Positions 1 through 7,151 of a stretch of DNA of 15,634 nt are shown here, piece by piece. Position 1 is the stretch's first letter; each line of letters opens with the position of its first letter. The notes under the pieces are model-generated. The model ran no database searches, was not told the DNA's origin, and was given only the letters and a program-made list of their open reading frames with translations. Both the position numbers and the translations under genes were made by a program. Source of the DNA: JBFLVN01 sp040758475 (GTDB lineage Bacteria; JAGRBM01); NCBI GenBank assembly GCA_040758475.1, contig JBFLVN010000060.1:1-15634 (forward strand), written 5' to 3'.

Positions 1-722
1 TCTCCAAGAAGCTCAAAGCGCCGCTGGGCTTCCAAAAAGCGCTCGGCCGTCGGGTCCATGATCGCCACCACGCGGCCGAAGAGATTCCCCAGGGCGAGCA
101 CGGCCCAGCCCATGCTTCCCAAAAGGTTCAAGTTGGTCAGCATCTGGATGAGGTCGGAGGCCTTGGGGGGTTCGCTCTCCCCCTTGCCGTATTCCTCCGT
201 CAGGTAGAAATCCATGGCGATGTGGCGGGATTCGTCCTGGTTTACCTTTTCGATCACGGCGCGAGAGAGAGGATCTTCGATGTAATCGTTCACCGCCCGG
301 AGGAGCGCCACGTCGAGCACGAGTTCCCCGAGAGTGACCATCGCGGAGGCGAAAGCCGGATTGATTTTCTGAATAGTCTTCGTAATGGTCTGGCAAAAGA
401 CCGAAAGCTGGGGATCGGGCGAATAAATCCGGTAGTTGTGGACGTTGAAGTAGTTGGCCAGGCGGAACATGGCATCCGCGTGGCGGACTTCATCCACGTA
501 AAAGCTCTCGAAAATCTCGCGAAGCGCGGGGTCGGTGACTTTCTTGGAAAGCTCCAGGAACGTAAGCGCCGCGATGCGCTCGATGTAGATGAGATTCGTA
601 AAGGACTGGACGGCTTCCATTTCGTCGAACTTCGACATCGGGATGGGCTTTCCCGAAAAATCGAAGTCCTCGATCCGCCATTGCCCCTTGCGGCATTTTT
701 CGGCCATGCGCTGGAGATCCAT
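1..722 (-). CDS. ferritin-like diiron protein, C-terminus cut by window edge
   Basis: The open frame runs from the ATG at 722 to the left edge, giving 240 residues without a stop, so the C-terminus is missing. The start is well fixed: an in-frame TAA directly precedes the ATG, and GGGGAGG lies about 10 nt upstream. The protein shows the duplicated pattern of a four-helix diiron bundle. Glu48 (IYIERI) with Glu78/His81 (VDEVRH) forms one half, and Glu133 (GELVLD) with Glu164/His167 (QDESRH) the other, with about 30 residues between Glu and ExxH in each. Known families with this layout (AurF-like N-oxygenases, R2-like oxidases, related desaturase-type enzymes) use O2 to oxidise small molecules or acyl chains; the substrate here cannot be told. 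The DEVRH/DESRH pair also occurs in the diiron gene at 12405-13514, suggesting distant paralogy. It lies 89 bp downstream of the isochorismatase gene on the same strand and could be co-transcribed with it. Confidence 0.8.
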   Translation of the reverse strand, partial: MDLQRMAEKCRKGQWRIEDFDFSGKPIPMSKFDEMEAVQSFTNLIYIERIAALTFLELSKKVTDPALREIFESFYVDEVRHADAMFRLANYFNVHNYRIYSPDPQLSVFCQTITKTIQKINPAFASAMVTLGELVLDVALLRAVNDYIEDPLSRAVIEKVNQDESRHIAMDFYLTEEYGKGESEPPKASDLIQMLTNLNLLGSMGWAVLALGNLFGRVVAIMDPTAERFLEAQRRFELLG

Positions 723-811
723 TTACTTCGCGCCTCCCCGGGCGCAGATAGAAAAATGACATGCTCGTCAGTTGGAGGCAATGACAATGGCCAAAGACGT
801 GGAAAAATCTT

Positions 812-1396
812 TTAGCGGATTAATTTCGAAATCTTCTTGAACTCTTCGCCGCCCGCTTTGCCAAGGAGCTGGAAGAGGGCCGTCTCTGTTCCCGTAATCA
901 CGGCGCCGGCTTTTTCGCAAAGGGAGAGCCCCACGCGGTAATTCTCTTCCGTCCGGGAGAGGCACGTATCGGCGACCACGTGGGGAATGAATCCTTTATC
1001 TACGAGATCGAGCACCGTCTGATAGACGCAAATATGCGTCTCCATCCCCGTGACCAGGAATTTCCGTTTTCCCGACGCCTGGATCGCCTTCGAGGCTGTT
1101 TCGTTCTTGAGGCACGAGAATTCCATCTTCTCGATGGGATTCAAGTCCGGATAGCTCTCGCGCACCTGGGGAAGCGTGGGGCCAATGCCCTTGGGATACT
1201 GCTCGGTGGCGATGACCGGAATCTTTAGCGCCTGAGCTCCTTCGAGAAGGATTTTCGTATTCTTTAAATGCCGCTCCCGCGCTTTTTCGGGCATGGCGGA
1301 GAAAAGCTTCTCCTGATAATCCACCAAGAGCACGGCCGTATCGCCGACTTCGAGTGATTGGCGCTCCGAGGCGCGGCGAAGGGGATGGCCTTCCAT
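812..1396 (-). CDS. isochorismatase-family cysteine hydrolase
   Basis: A 194-residue protein of the isochorismatase-like fold. The family's Asp-Lys-Cys triad is visible: Asp26 in LLVDYQ, Lys90 in PIEKMEFS and Cys123 in GMETHICVYQT. The stretch after the cysteine (TVLDLVDKG, ADTCLSR) resembles the small ISOC1/2-type and YcaC-type hydrolases more than true isochorismatase, so the substrate is probably not isochorismate. No signal peptide is seen, so it should be cytosolic. The ATG at 1396 is chosen because GGGAG sits about 10 nt upstream and the conserved domain begins soon after; a longer open frame upstream overlaps the ThDP gene in another frame and is not credible. The gap to the upstream ThDP-enzyme stop is 20 bp, so the two are very likely one transcript and may act on related carbonyl or amide compounds. 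Confidence 0.88.
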   Translation of the reverse strand: MEGHPLRRASERQSLEVGDTAVLLVDYQEKLFSAMPEKARERHLKNTKILLEGAQALKIPVIATEQYPKGIGPTLPQVRESYPDLNPIEKMEFSCLKNETASKAIQASGKRKFLVTGMETHICVYQTVLDLVDKGFIPHVVADTCLSRTEENYRVGLSLCEKAGAVITGTETALFQLLGKAGGEEFKKISKLIR

Positions 1397-1416
1397 GGTC
1401 TTTCTCCCGGGAATTC

Positions 1417-3069
1417 CTAGAACGCGTAGCCCTTCATACCCTCGAACTTCTCGAGGCCTTCCTTGTCCAGGATGATGTTCACGCAAGCGGCCTTCTTGGC
1501 GGCAAACGCCCGTTCCAGGGCGGGCCGGATCTGCTCGGGCTTGTCGCAGAACTCCCCGTGGCCGCCCATGGCTTCGACGATCTTGTCGTAGCGCGTGTAG
1601 GCAAGCTCGGTACTCACGAGCTTGTCCTTCCCGTAGACCATCTTGTGGGGCGTACGGATCTGGCCCCACCCGGCGTCGTTTCCGACGACGCAGACGATGG
1701 GAAGGTCGTGCCGAAGGGCCGTTTCCAGTTCCATGCCGTTCATGCCCCAGGTGCCATCCCCATTTAGAAGGAGGACGCGCTTGTCCGGGTGGGCCGCCTG
1801 GGCCGCAAGCGCATAGCCCGTCCCCACGCCCAGGCACCCCAGGGGGCCCGGGTCCATCCAGTGACCGGGTTTCCTAATTTTGATGATCTTGGAGCCGATG
1901 GCCACGATATCGCCCCCGTCTCCGATGACGATCGTGTCCTCGTCGATGAAATCCGCGATCTCCTTGCACATCCGGTGGTGGATGATGGGGGAGTTGGTGG
2001 CCTGCATGGCCGGCATCATCTTCTGCCAGCGCTTGTCCTCGTCGGCGCGGATTTCCTGGAGGTATCCGCCCCGGTCGGCCTTGTAGTTCCTCTTTGCGAG
2101 CTCGTCGTAAATCGCCTTGATGTTCAAACCCGCATCGCCGCAAAGCCCCAGGTCCACGTCCCGGTTCTTGGCGATGAGCTCGGGAATCCGCTCGATCTGG
2201 ATGACCTTGGCGTCCTTGTTCCACTTCTGCTTGCCATAGCCCAGGCGGAAATCCATGGGCGTGCCGATGAGAAGTACGAGATCGGTTTTCGCGAGAACGT
2301 TCCCGCGAGAGAGCGAAAAGGAATTGGGATGGTCCGGCGGAACCGAGCCCCGGCCCATGCCGTTTAGGAAAATCGGCGCTTCGATCTTCTCAGCCAGTTC
2401 GATGAGTTCTTTTTCCGCGTGGCTCCAACGCACGGTGCCGCCCGCGATGATCATGGGCCGCTTGCTCGCCTGGATATGGTCGCAAGCCTGCTGGATGTAG
2501 GCGGGCTCGGAAACGGTGCGGACTTTCGTCCGGTAGTTCTTCGGGAACCAGACGTACTGCTCGTTTTCCGGCTTCATCAGGTGGTCGAAGGGGACTTCGA
2601 GATAGACGGGCCCCGGAACGCCGCTCGTCGCTTCGCGATACGCCATGGAGACGTACTCGGGGGTGCGCTTCACGTCGTAGACCGTGTACTGGGCCTTGGT
2701 GACCGTGCGGACGAGGCCCGCCGTGTCCATGGCCTGAAGGGCCCCCTGCCCCAGGTACATGAAAGGTTCTTTTCCGCCGATGAGGAGCATGGGGACGTTC
2801 GCCTGATAAGCGACCGCGAGGCCCGTCACCGTGTTCGTAACTCCCGGGCCGGCCGTCACGATGGCGACGCCCGGCTCCCCGGTAGCCCGCGCCCAGCCGT
2901 CAGCCGCGTGGGAGGCGGCTTGCTCGTGGCGCACGTCGATCAAACGGATGCCCGCATCCCGGCAGGCGTTGAAGATGGGAGAGACGTGAAAACCCGCGAG
3001 CCCGAAAACGACCTTGACCCCCTCGCGCTTTAGTCCCTCGACGAGCAGGTGCCCTCCGTCCATCGGCAT
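1417..3069 (-). CDS. ThDP-dependent enzyme, acetolactate synthase / 2-hydroxyacyl-CoA lyase-like
   Basis: A 550-residue protein with the three-domain layout of the acetolactate synthase, oxalyl-CoA decarboxylase and 2-hydroxyacyl-CoA lyase superfamily. The N-terminal pyrimidine-binding domain carries the cofactor-activating glutamate, Glu49 in RHEQAASHAADG. A central domain spans roughly 190-330. The C-terminal domain carries the ThDP/Mg motif GDGTWGMNG (from 437) ending in Asn464-Asp465, where the second Asn of the usual GDG...NN is Asp. The start is the ATG at 3069 (MPMDGG), with GGAGG 8 nt upstream; the 19-codon extension has no support. Members make or break C-C bonds next to carbonyls. 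The substrate cannot be assigned, and no small regulatory subunit gene is beside it, which argues against a housekeeping acetolactate synthase. The isochorismatase-family gene follows after 20 bp. Confidence 0.87.
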   Translation of the reverse strand: MPMDGGHLLVEGLKREGVKVVFGLAGFHVSPIFNACRDAGIRLIDVRHEQAASHAADGWARATGEPGVAIVTAGPGVTNTVTGLAVAYQANVPMLLIGGKEPFMYLGQGALQAMDTAGLVRTVTKAQYTVYDVKRTPEYVSMAYREATSGVPGPVYLEVPFDHLMKPENEQYVWFPKNYRTKVRTVSEPAYIQQACDHIQASKRPMIIAGGTVRWSHAEKELIELAEKIEAPIFLNGMGRGSVPPDHPNSFSLSRGNVLAKTDLVLLIGTPMDFRLGYGKQKWNKDAKVIQIERIPELIAKNRDVDLGLCGDAGLNIKAIYDELAKRNYKADRGGYLQEIRADEDKRWQKMMPAMQATNSPIIHHRMCKEIADFIDEDTIVIGDGGDIVAIGSKIIKIRKPGHWMDPGPLGCLGVGTGYALAAQAAHPDKRVLLLNGDGTWGMNGMELETALRHDLPIVCVVGNDAGWGQIRTPHKMVYGKDKLVSTELAYTRYDKIVEAMGGHGEFCDKPEQIRPALERAFAAKKAACVNIILDKEGLEKFEGMKGYAF

Positions 3070-3125
3070 GGTGCGGTCCTCCAGATCAGTGGGCTCAAGG
3101 CTTGCGAGCGGCAGGGGGCAAGTCA

Positions 3126-3158
3126 AGAAAAGAAGAGGGGCGGGAAAACTCCCGCCCC
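3126..3158 (-). terminator. factor-independent terminator of the Ig-like lipoprotein gene
   Basis: A perfect 9-bp G/C stem (GGGGCGGGA / TCCCGCCCC, 3137-3145 with 3150-3158) and a 4-nt loop are followed on the minus strand by a U-rich tract (TCTTCTTTTCT). It lies 44 bp after the lipoprotein stop codon and before the ThDP gene, so it separates those two transcription units. Confidence 0.8.
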
Positions 3159-3201
3159 TTATGATGAAAAGCAGCGTCTCGCTGGAGCGTTCTTCTTGCT
3201 G

Positions 3202-3618
3202 TTACGCCGCCCCTCGTTTCGGAAGGACGAAAATCCGGCGGGTGGCCAGGATGCGAAGGGTGCGGCCGTCCTGGTCTTGCCGCACGGCGCGGACCACGAA
3301 GGTCTGGGGCGCGGTCACGGCCGGAGCCTTGTAGGTGCCGTTGCTGGAAACTTCTCCCACGTGGGGCGAGCCGCCCGAAACTCCCTCCACTTCCCAGGAG
3401 AGGCGGCCTGAAGCGGCCTTCTCGGTGCCTTCGAGGAAAAGATGGACTTTCTGGCCCGGCGAAAGGACGGCCACGTCGGGCGCCACCGCGATCCGGGCGG
3501 AAGGGGACGAACTACACCCGCCCGCCAGGATGAGTACGGCGAAGCTGGCGATCAGCCAGAGGTACGCGCTCGCGACCCAGGGGCGCGGCTTCAAGGTGCT
3601 TGGAAATCCGAAATTCAT
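3202..3618 (-). CDS. small lipoprotein with a bacterial Ig-like domain
   Basis: A 138-residue predicted lipoprotein. A basic N-terminus leads into a hydrophobic stretch (about 18-32) ending in the lipobox LAGGC, with Cys35 as the lipidated residue, so it should be exported and membrane anchored. The mature part (about 45-130) looks like one bacterial Ig-like (Big-type) domain: VAVLSPGQKV, LSWEVEG and the typical turn SSNGTYKAP followed by a VRA strand. Such domains are structural or adhesive and no enzyme motif is present. The start is the ATG at 3618 with GGAGA 4 nt before it; upstream codons in the same frame would put 38 residues ahead of the signal peptide and are rejected. The gene is single, with its own terminator downstream. 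Confidence 0.75.
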   Translation of the reverse strand: MNFGFPSTLKPRPWVASAYLWLIASFAVLILAGGCSSSPSARIAVAPDVAVLSPGQKVHLFLEGTEKAASGRLSWEVEGVSGGSPHVGEVSSNGTYKAPAVTAPQTFVVRAVRQDQDGRTLRILATRRIFVLPKRGAA

Positions 3619-3776
3619 TAGGTCTCCACAGGCCGCCGGTTGCGGCTTCACGGGGTATACAGCACGCACCGTGCCAAAGAGGCCTTCCAAATTCCCAAGT
3701 GCTTTCAACGTACTATCCGTCACAGGGGTCATTTGGCGTTAACAGTTGGCACGGGCCTGTCATCCAAAATTGACAG

Positions 3777-3853
3777 TAGCCCCCATTTATTAGGGCGCTT
3801 TCATGAAATCGCTGGCGAGCCCTGCCCTTGGGGGCTATGGAATCTTCATTCCA
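3777..3853 (+). promoter_or_regulatory. nested hairpin element in front of the CDGSH gene
   Basis: Two abutting foldable elements lie 26-103 nt upstream of the CDGSH start. The first has an outer perfect 8-bp stem, TAGCCCCC (3777-3784) with GGGGGCTA (3830-3837), enclosing AGGGC/GCCCT (3792-3796 with 3819-3823) and the palindrome TTTCATGAAA (3799-3808). The second is a perfect 6-bp hairpin, TGGAAT-CTTC-ATTCCA (3838-3853). A TTGACA lies at 3770-3775 and a dyad CTGTCA/TGACAG at 3757-3762 and 3771-3776. It could be an mRNA leader structure or a protein-binding region; it matches no riboswitch class I recognise. Confidence 0.4.
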
Positions 3854-3879
3854 GATGCTTGCTTGTGAGGAGGTCCGCC

Positions 3880-4119
3880 ATGGATGAGCCCGTCGTCGCC
3901 GCCAGAAAGCCCGCCGTCCTGGAACTCGAACCCGGAAAGTACGCCTGGTGTGCTTGCGGAAAATCCAAGAACCAGCCCTGGTGCGACGGCTCCCACCGGG
4001 GAAGCCCCTTCCGCCCGATCCTGATAGAACTCACGGAAAAGAAAAAAGTGGCCCTGTGCCAGTGCAAGCATTCGGGCAATAAGCCCTACTGCGACGGGAC
4101 CCATTCGAAACTTCCTTAA
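3880..4119 (+). CDS. double CDGSH-type iron-sulfur protein
   Basis: A 79-residue protein with two complete CDGSH iron-sulfur motifs, each fitting C-x-C-x2-S-x3-P-x-C-D-G-[ST]-H: Cys24, Cys26, Cys35, His39 and Cys60, Cys62, Cys71, His75. Each motif should hold one 2Fe-2S cluster through three Cys and one His. The tandem, single-chain, membrane-anchor-free form corresponds to the soluble bacterial/MiNT-like class. Known roles are electron transfer or iron-sulfur/redox handling; the partner is unknown. The start is the ATG at 3880, with GAGGAGG 6 nt upstream; a longer in-frame upstream opening has no ribosome site. mutY, also an iron-sulfur protein, begins 24 bp after the stop, so co-transcription is likely. 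Confidence 0.92.
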   Translation: MDEPVVAARKPAVLELEPGKYAWCACGKSKNQPWCDGSHRGSPFRPILIELTEKKKVALCQCKHSGNKPYCDGTHSKLP

Positions 4120-4143
4120 GCATCGGCAACACTCCCCGATCTT

Positions 4144-5226
4144 ATGACGCCTCCTGGCGCCAACGCCCCTCTTCGTCTTCCCGAAAAAAAAGCCGCCACC
4201 CTGGCGGAGCGCCTCTCTTCGTGGTTTGAGAAAAACCACCGCAAGCTTCCGTTCCGGGGGACGAGCGATCCGTACCGCATCTGGCTCTCCGAGATCATGC
4301 TCCAGCAGACGCGGGTGGAGACGGTCATCCCTTATTACGAGAAGTTCCTGAAAAATTTCCCGGACGTGGAGTCCCTCGCCGCGGCGCCGCTCGAAAAAGT
4401 TCTGGGTCTCTGGGCGGGGCTTGGCTACTACGCGCGGGCAAGACTTCTCCACCGGGCAGCGAAAGATGTTGTCTCTCAATTTAACGGAGAATTTCCCAAA
4501 GACGCCGAAGGATTGAGAAAACTTCCCGGCGTTGGCGCCTACACGGCCGGGGCCATTGCGTCGATCGCTTATGGACTTCCCGAACCGGCGGTGGATGGAA
4601 ACGTCGTGCGAGTCCTCTCGCGTCTTCTCGTGTGGAGGGCCGATACGGCATCGCCCAAAGACCGGGAAGCGGCCCGGCCTCTCGTACGAGAAATCCTCGT
4701 TCACGGCGATCCGGTTGCCTTAACCCCCGCCCTCATGGAGTTGGGCGCGACGATCTGCACGACGGCGAACCCCAGTTGCGCCGCATGCCCCGTGGAGAAA
4801 TTCTGCGAGGCCAGACGCAAAAACCGCGTGGAAGAATTTCCCCTCGCCGCCCCGCGGAAAAAGCCAAAGCCCGTAAAGCTCGTGGCCCTCGCCCTTACGC
4901 GAAAGGACGGCCGGGTCCTCCTTCGCCGCCGTCCGGAAGAGGGCGGCCTCTTTGGCGGCCTTTGGGAAATCCCCTCTGCCGAAAGAAACGGGAAAATTCC
5001 CGCGGCTCTTTCCAAGTTGGCTGGCGAAATGGGCTTTCAATCAGTGGAAAAGGCCAAACGCCTTGGAAAAATCACCCACGTCCTCTCCCACCGGAAAATG
5101 GACGTGGAGCTCTGGGCGGCGCCCGCTCCGGCTGGCAAAGCCAGTGGGAAATGGATCGCCCCGGCTAAACCCAATGGCCTTCCCCTTTCGGCGCTCCAAA
5201 GGAAACTGCTGGCGCTGATCGTCTAA
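4144..5226 (+). CDS. mutY: A/G-specific adenine DNA glycosylase MutY
   Basis: A 360-residue protein with every hallmark of MutY, which removes adenine mispaired with 8-oxoguanine. Catalytic Glu50 lies in SEIMLQQTRVET. The helix-hairpin-helix is KLPGVGAYTAGAIAS (126-140), with catalytic Asp151 in VDGNVVRVLSRL. The 4Fe-4S loop is Cys205-x6-Cys212-x2-Cys215-x5-Cys221. The C-terminal NUDIX-like domain that reads 8-oxoG begins near 245 (LVALALTRKDGRVLLRRRPE) and contains GLWEIP and THVLSHRKMDVEL. The length is normal for the family. No clear Shine-Dalgarno precedes the ATG at 4144, so translation may be coupled to the CDGSH gene. The alpha/beta hydrolase gene begins 9 bp after the stop. Confidence 0.96.
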   Translation: MTPPGANAPLRLPEKKAATLAERLSSWFEKNHRKLPFRGTSDPYRIWLSEIMLQQTRVETVIPYYEKFLKNFPDVESLAAAPLEKVLGLWAGLGYYARARLLHRAAKDVVSQFNGEFPKDAEGLRKLPGVGAYTAGAIASIAYGLPEPAVDGNVVRVLSRLLVWRADTASPKDREAARPLVREILVHGDPVALTPALMELGATICTTANPSCAACPVEKFCEARRKNRVEEFPLAAPRKKPKPVKLVALALTRKDGRVLLRRRPEEGGLFGGLWEIPSAERNGKIPAALSKLAGEMGFQSVEKAKRLGKITHVLSHRKMDVELWAAPAPAGKASGKWIAPAKPNGLPLSALQRKLLALIV

Positions 5227-5235
5227 ACTCCTCTC

Positions 5236-6135
5236 ATGCGTCCCCGCCCCACCCTCCGCTCCTTTCTCCTCTCGGCGGCACGGGTGGTGATGGTTACACT
5301 TCTCCTCATCCCGCTCGTGGGGGCTTGTTCGATCATGTTCTTCGAAGAAAAGCTCATTTACTTTCCGTCGAAATACCCCGTGGGCGTATGGGATACGGAG
5401 CGCCTCTCGGGCTGGCACGGTGCCGTGGCCGCCCGGGTCGAAGACGCCTGGATCAGGACGGAAGACGGCCTCCAGATCCATGGTTGGTATGCCTTCCCCG
5501 AGCAGCCGGATGGGAACGGCCGCGCCCCCCGCCCCACCCGCCACGTCGTTCTCTGGTTCCACGGAAACGCGGGCAGCATCGCCGACCGCTTCGACATGGC
5601 CTTGGGGTTCCTCGAATTCCCCGCCCGCGTCTTGATGATCGACTACCGGGGTTACGGCCGGAGCGAGGGTTCGCCTTCGGAAAAAGGGCTCTACAAGGAC
5701 GCCCGGGCGGCCTGGAACTATCTTTTAAAGGAGCGCGGCCACCGGCCCGAAGAGATCGTCCTTTTCGGCAAATCCCTGGGCGGCGGCCCGGCCGTGCAGC
5801 TCGCCACCGAAGTCGAACCCGGCGGTCTCATCGTGCAGTCTTCCTTTACGAGCATCCCCGACATGGCTTCCCGGATTTTCCCCGTTCTCCCTCGCGCGCT
5901 TGTGCGGACGAAAATGGATTCCCTCTCTAAAATCGGAAAGGTGAAAGCCCCCAAGCTCATCGTCCACAGCCCGGCCGACGAGGTGGTCCCCTACGACATG
6001 GGGCAAAAACTCTACGAAGCCGCCGCCCCGCCCAAGGCCTTCTACGAAGTCCCCCGCGCCGGGCACAACGAGACGTACCTGGTGGGCGGAAGGGCTTACT
6101 GGGAAGTATTGAAAACGTTTGTAGAGGGGCTCTAA
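5236..6135 (+). CDS. lipid-anchored alpha/beta hydrolase (BEM46/ABHD13-like)
   Basis: A 299-residue alpha/beta-hydrolase. The N-terminus is a lipoprotein signal (basic start, hydrophobic 16-28, lipobox LVGAC with Cys31), so the enzyme should sit on the outside of the inner membrane or in the outer membrane. The catalytic triad is visible: Ser180 in GKSLGGG, Asp248 in HSPADEVVP and His277 in RAGHNET. The oxyanion region is WFHGNAGS (107-114), and IDYRGYGRSEG (135-145) is typical of the BEM46/ABHD13/17 group. These act as esterases or thioesterases; the substrate is unknown. Only 9 bp separate it from mutY and no ribosome site is evident, consistent with translational coupling. A small G/C hairpin straddles the stop (6125-6142) but lacks a T-run. 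Confidence 0.87.
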   Translation: MRPRPTLRSFLLSAARVVMVTLLLIPLVGACSIMFFEEKLIYFPSKYPVGVWDTERLSGWHGAVAARVEDAWIRTEDGLQIHGWYAFPEQPDGNGRAPRPTRHVVLWFHGNAGSIADRFDMALGFLEFPARVLMIDYRGYGRSEGSPSEKGLYKDARAAWNYLLKERGHRPEEIVLFGKSLGGGPAVQLATEVEPGGLIVQSSFTSIPDMASRIFPVLPRALVRTKMDSLSKIGKVKAPKLIVHSPADEVVPYDMGQKLYEAAAPPKAFYEVPRAGHNETYLVGGRAYWEVLKTFVEGL

Positions 6136-6141
6136 CGCCCC

Positions 6142-6169
6142 TTGCCCCCCTCCCCGCTCCGGGTACAAT
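6142..6169 (+). promoter_or_regulatory. putative sigma70-like promoter for the cysteine-rich secreted protein
   Basis: TTGCCC (6142-6147), a 16-nt spacer and TACAAT (6164-6169) would start a transcript near 6176, about 36 nt before the ATG at 6212. The -10 matches five of six consensus bases and the -35 four of six. Predicted by eye only. Confidence 0.4.
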
Positions 6170-6211
6170 CCCCCGCCTAGCTGTAGATTTCTTGGGGAAG
6201 GAGCCAATTCC

Positions 6212-7138
6212 ATGAAATTCGCTTCGAAGCGGAAGGGTCTTCTTTGCGCGATGGCGGTACTCGCGAGTTCCGTCGGATTCGTGCGGTGCGAAAGCGGGTT
6301 GTTCAGTTTCTTGGGCGTAGGTAGCGCCGCGCTTGCTCTCCTGGCTGGATCGGCCAACGATATTCGCGCTTCAGCCGACCTAACATGCGCCAATCTTACT
6401 GGTTGCGATGGAGACTTCAACGATGGAGTAAGCGACCCTGACTTGCAAGCATTTGCGGCAGCCCTTCGATGTGTTGGGGCATCTGAGGATGATACCATTG
6501 CGGGTACTATCAGTTGCGATACGGCAAATACCGATGACGCCACTTGGTTTAAAAGCGCAGCTGCCGTTCTTGCAGAAGCAGAAGGGGGAAGCGTGATTGA
6601 TGAACTCCCAGACATTGAAGATGGCGCTACAGAGTTTGTCGTCTTCCAATACCGTACGCCACCATCTTCTACCAAAGGTTGCAACACTGGGGCGATTGCT
6701 CAGGCACAAGATACTTATATGGAGATAGAGCAAGTTGATGTAGACGATTACGCGATGGTGGAACTGATTCGTGAAGTAGGGCAGCTCCAACCCTCTAGCA
6801 CTTGCGTTATCACAGGAGATTGGTACAACGAAGGCGGAGGCGATGAAACTATAACGATTAGCGCCGGCTCAATCACTTATGATCGGAACGAACAAACGGG
6901 TGCCCAAAGCATTACAGGTAACCTGACAATCGCGTTTAATAATGGTTCCGGGTTTGGCTTCTGGGGAAGCATCAATACAAACGCTGTTACGCTTACAATC
7001 AACGCTTCTTGTAGCGGCACGTGCACTGTTGCGAGTGGCAGCGGCGCCTGCTTCTCTGGGGCGGGAGCGAGTCCGATTTGCGTCCCACCCTCAATGCTTC
7101 TGCCCATTGGCGCATTCGATCTTCCCCCTCCTCCCTGA
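6212..7138 (+). CDS. cysteine-rich secreted protein of unknown function
   Basis: A 308-residue protein that I do not recognise. It begins with a typical signal sequence (MKFASKRK, then hydrophobic residues about 9-24), preceded by GGAAGGAG at good spacing. The region after it (28-47) is also hydrophobic, so it may remain membrane-associated. Ten cysteines follow (59, 65, 87, 102, 157, 198, 267, 271, 280, 290), an even number that would suit disulfides in an exported protein. The middle is acidic (DDATWF, VIDELPDIEDG, EQVDVDDY). The region about 212-270 is Thr/Ser/Asn/Gly-rich with alternating hydrophobics, suggesting beta structure. The end is proline-rich (LPPPP). Base composition is visibly lower in GC than its neighbours: positions 6721-6780 are 28/60 G+C, against 45/60 for 7681-7740. 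This may mean transfer or relaxed constraint. Confidence 0.75.
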   Translation: MKFASKRKGLLCAMAVLASSVGFVRCESGLFSFLGVGSAALALLAGSANDIRASADLTCANLTGCDGDFNDGVSDPDLQAFAAALRCVGASEDDTIAGTISCDTANTDDATWFKSAAAVLAEAEGGSVIDELPDIEDGATEFVVFQYRTPPSSTKGCNTGAIAQAQDTYMEIEQVDVDDYAMVELIREVGQLQPSSTCVITGDWYNEGGGDETITISAGSITYDRNEQTGAQSITGNLTIAFNNGSGFGFWGSINTNAVTLTINASCSGTCTVASGSGACFSGAGASPICVPPSMLLPIGAFDLPPPP

Positions 7139-7151
7139 AAATGACCTAAAT

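Noticed and set aside
1397..1837. N-terminal extension of the isochorismatase frame
   Set aside because: It lies inside the ThDP gene in another frame; the ATG at 1396 has a good ribosome site and fits the family length.
4123..4141. Short ATCGG...CCGAT dyad between CDGSH and mutY as a terminator
   Set aside because: Only 5 bp with no T-run; gene spacing argues for co-transcription.
6125..6142. AGGGGC/GCCCCT hairpin at the hydrolase stop as a terminator
   Set aside because: No T-run follows and the stem contains the end of the coding region; too weak to list as a terminator.
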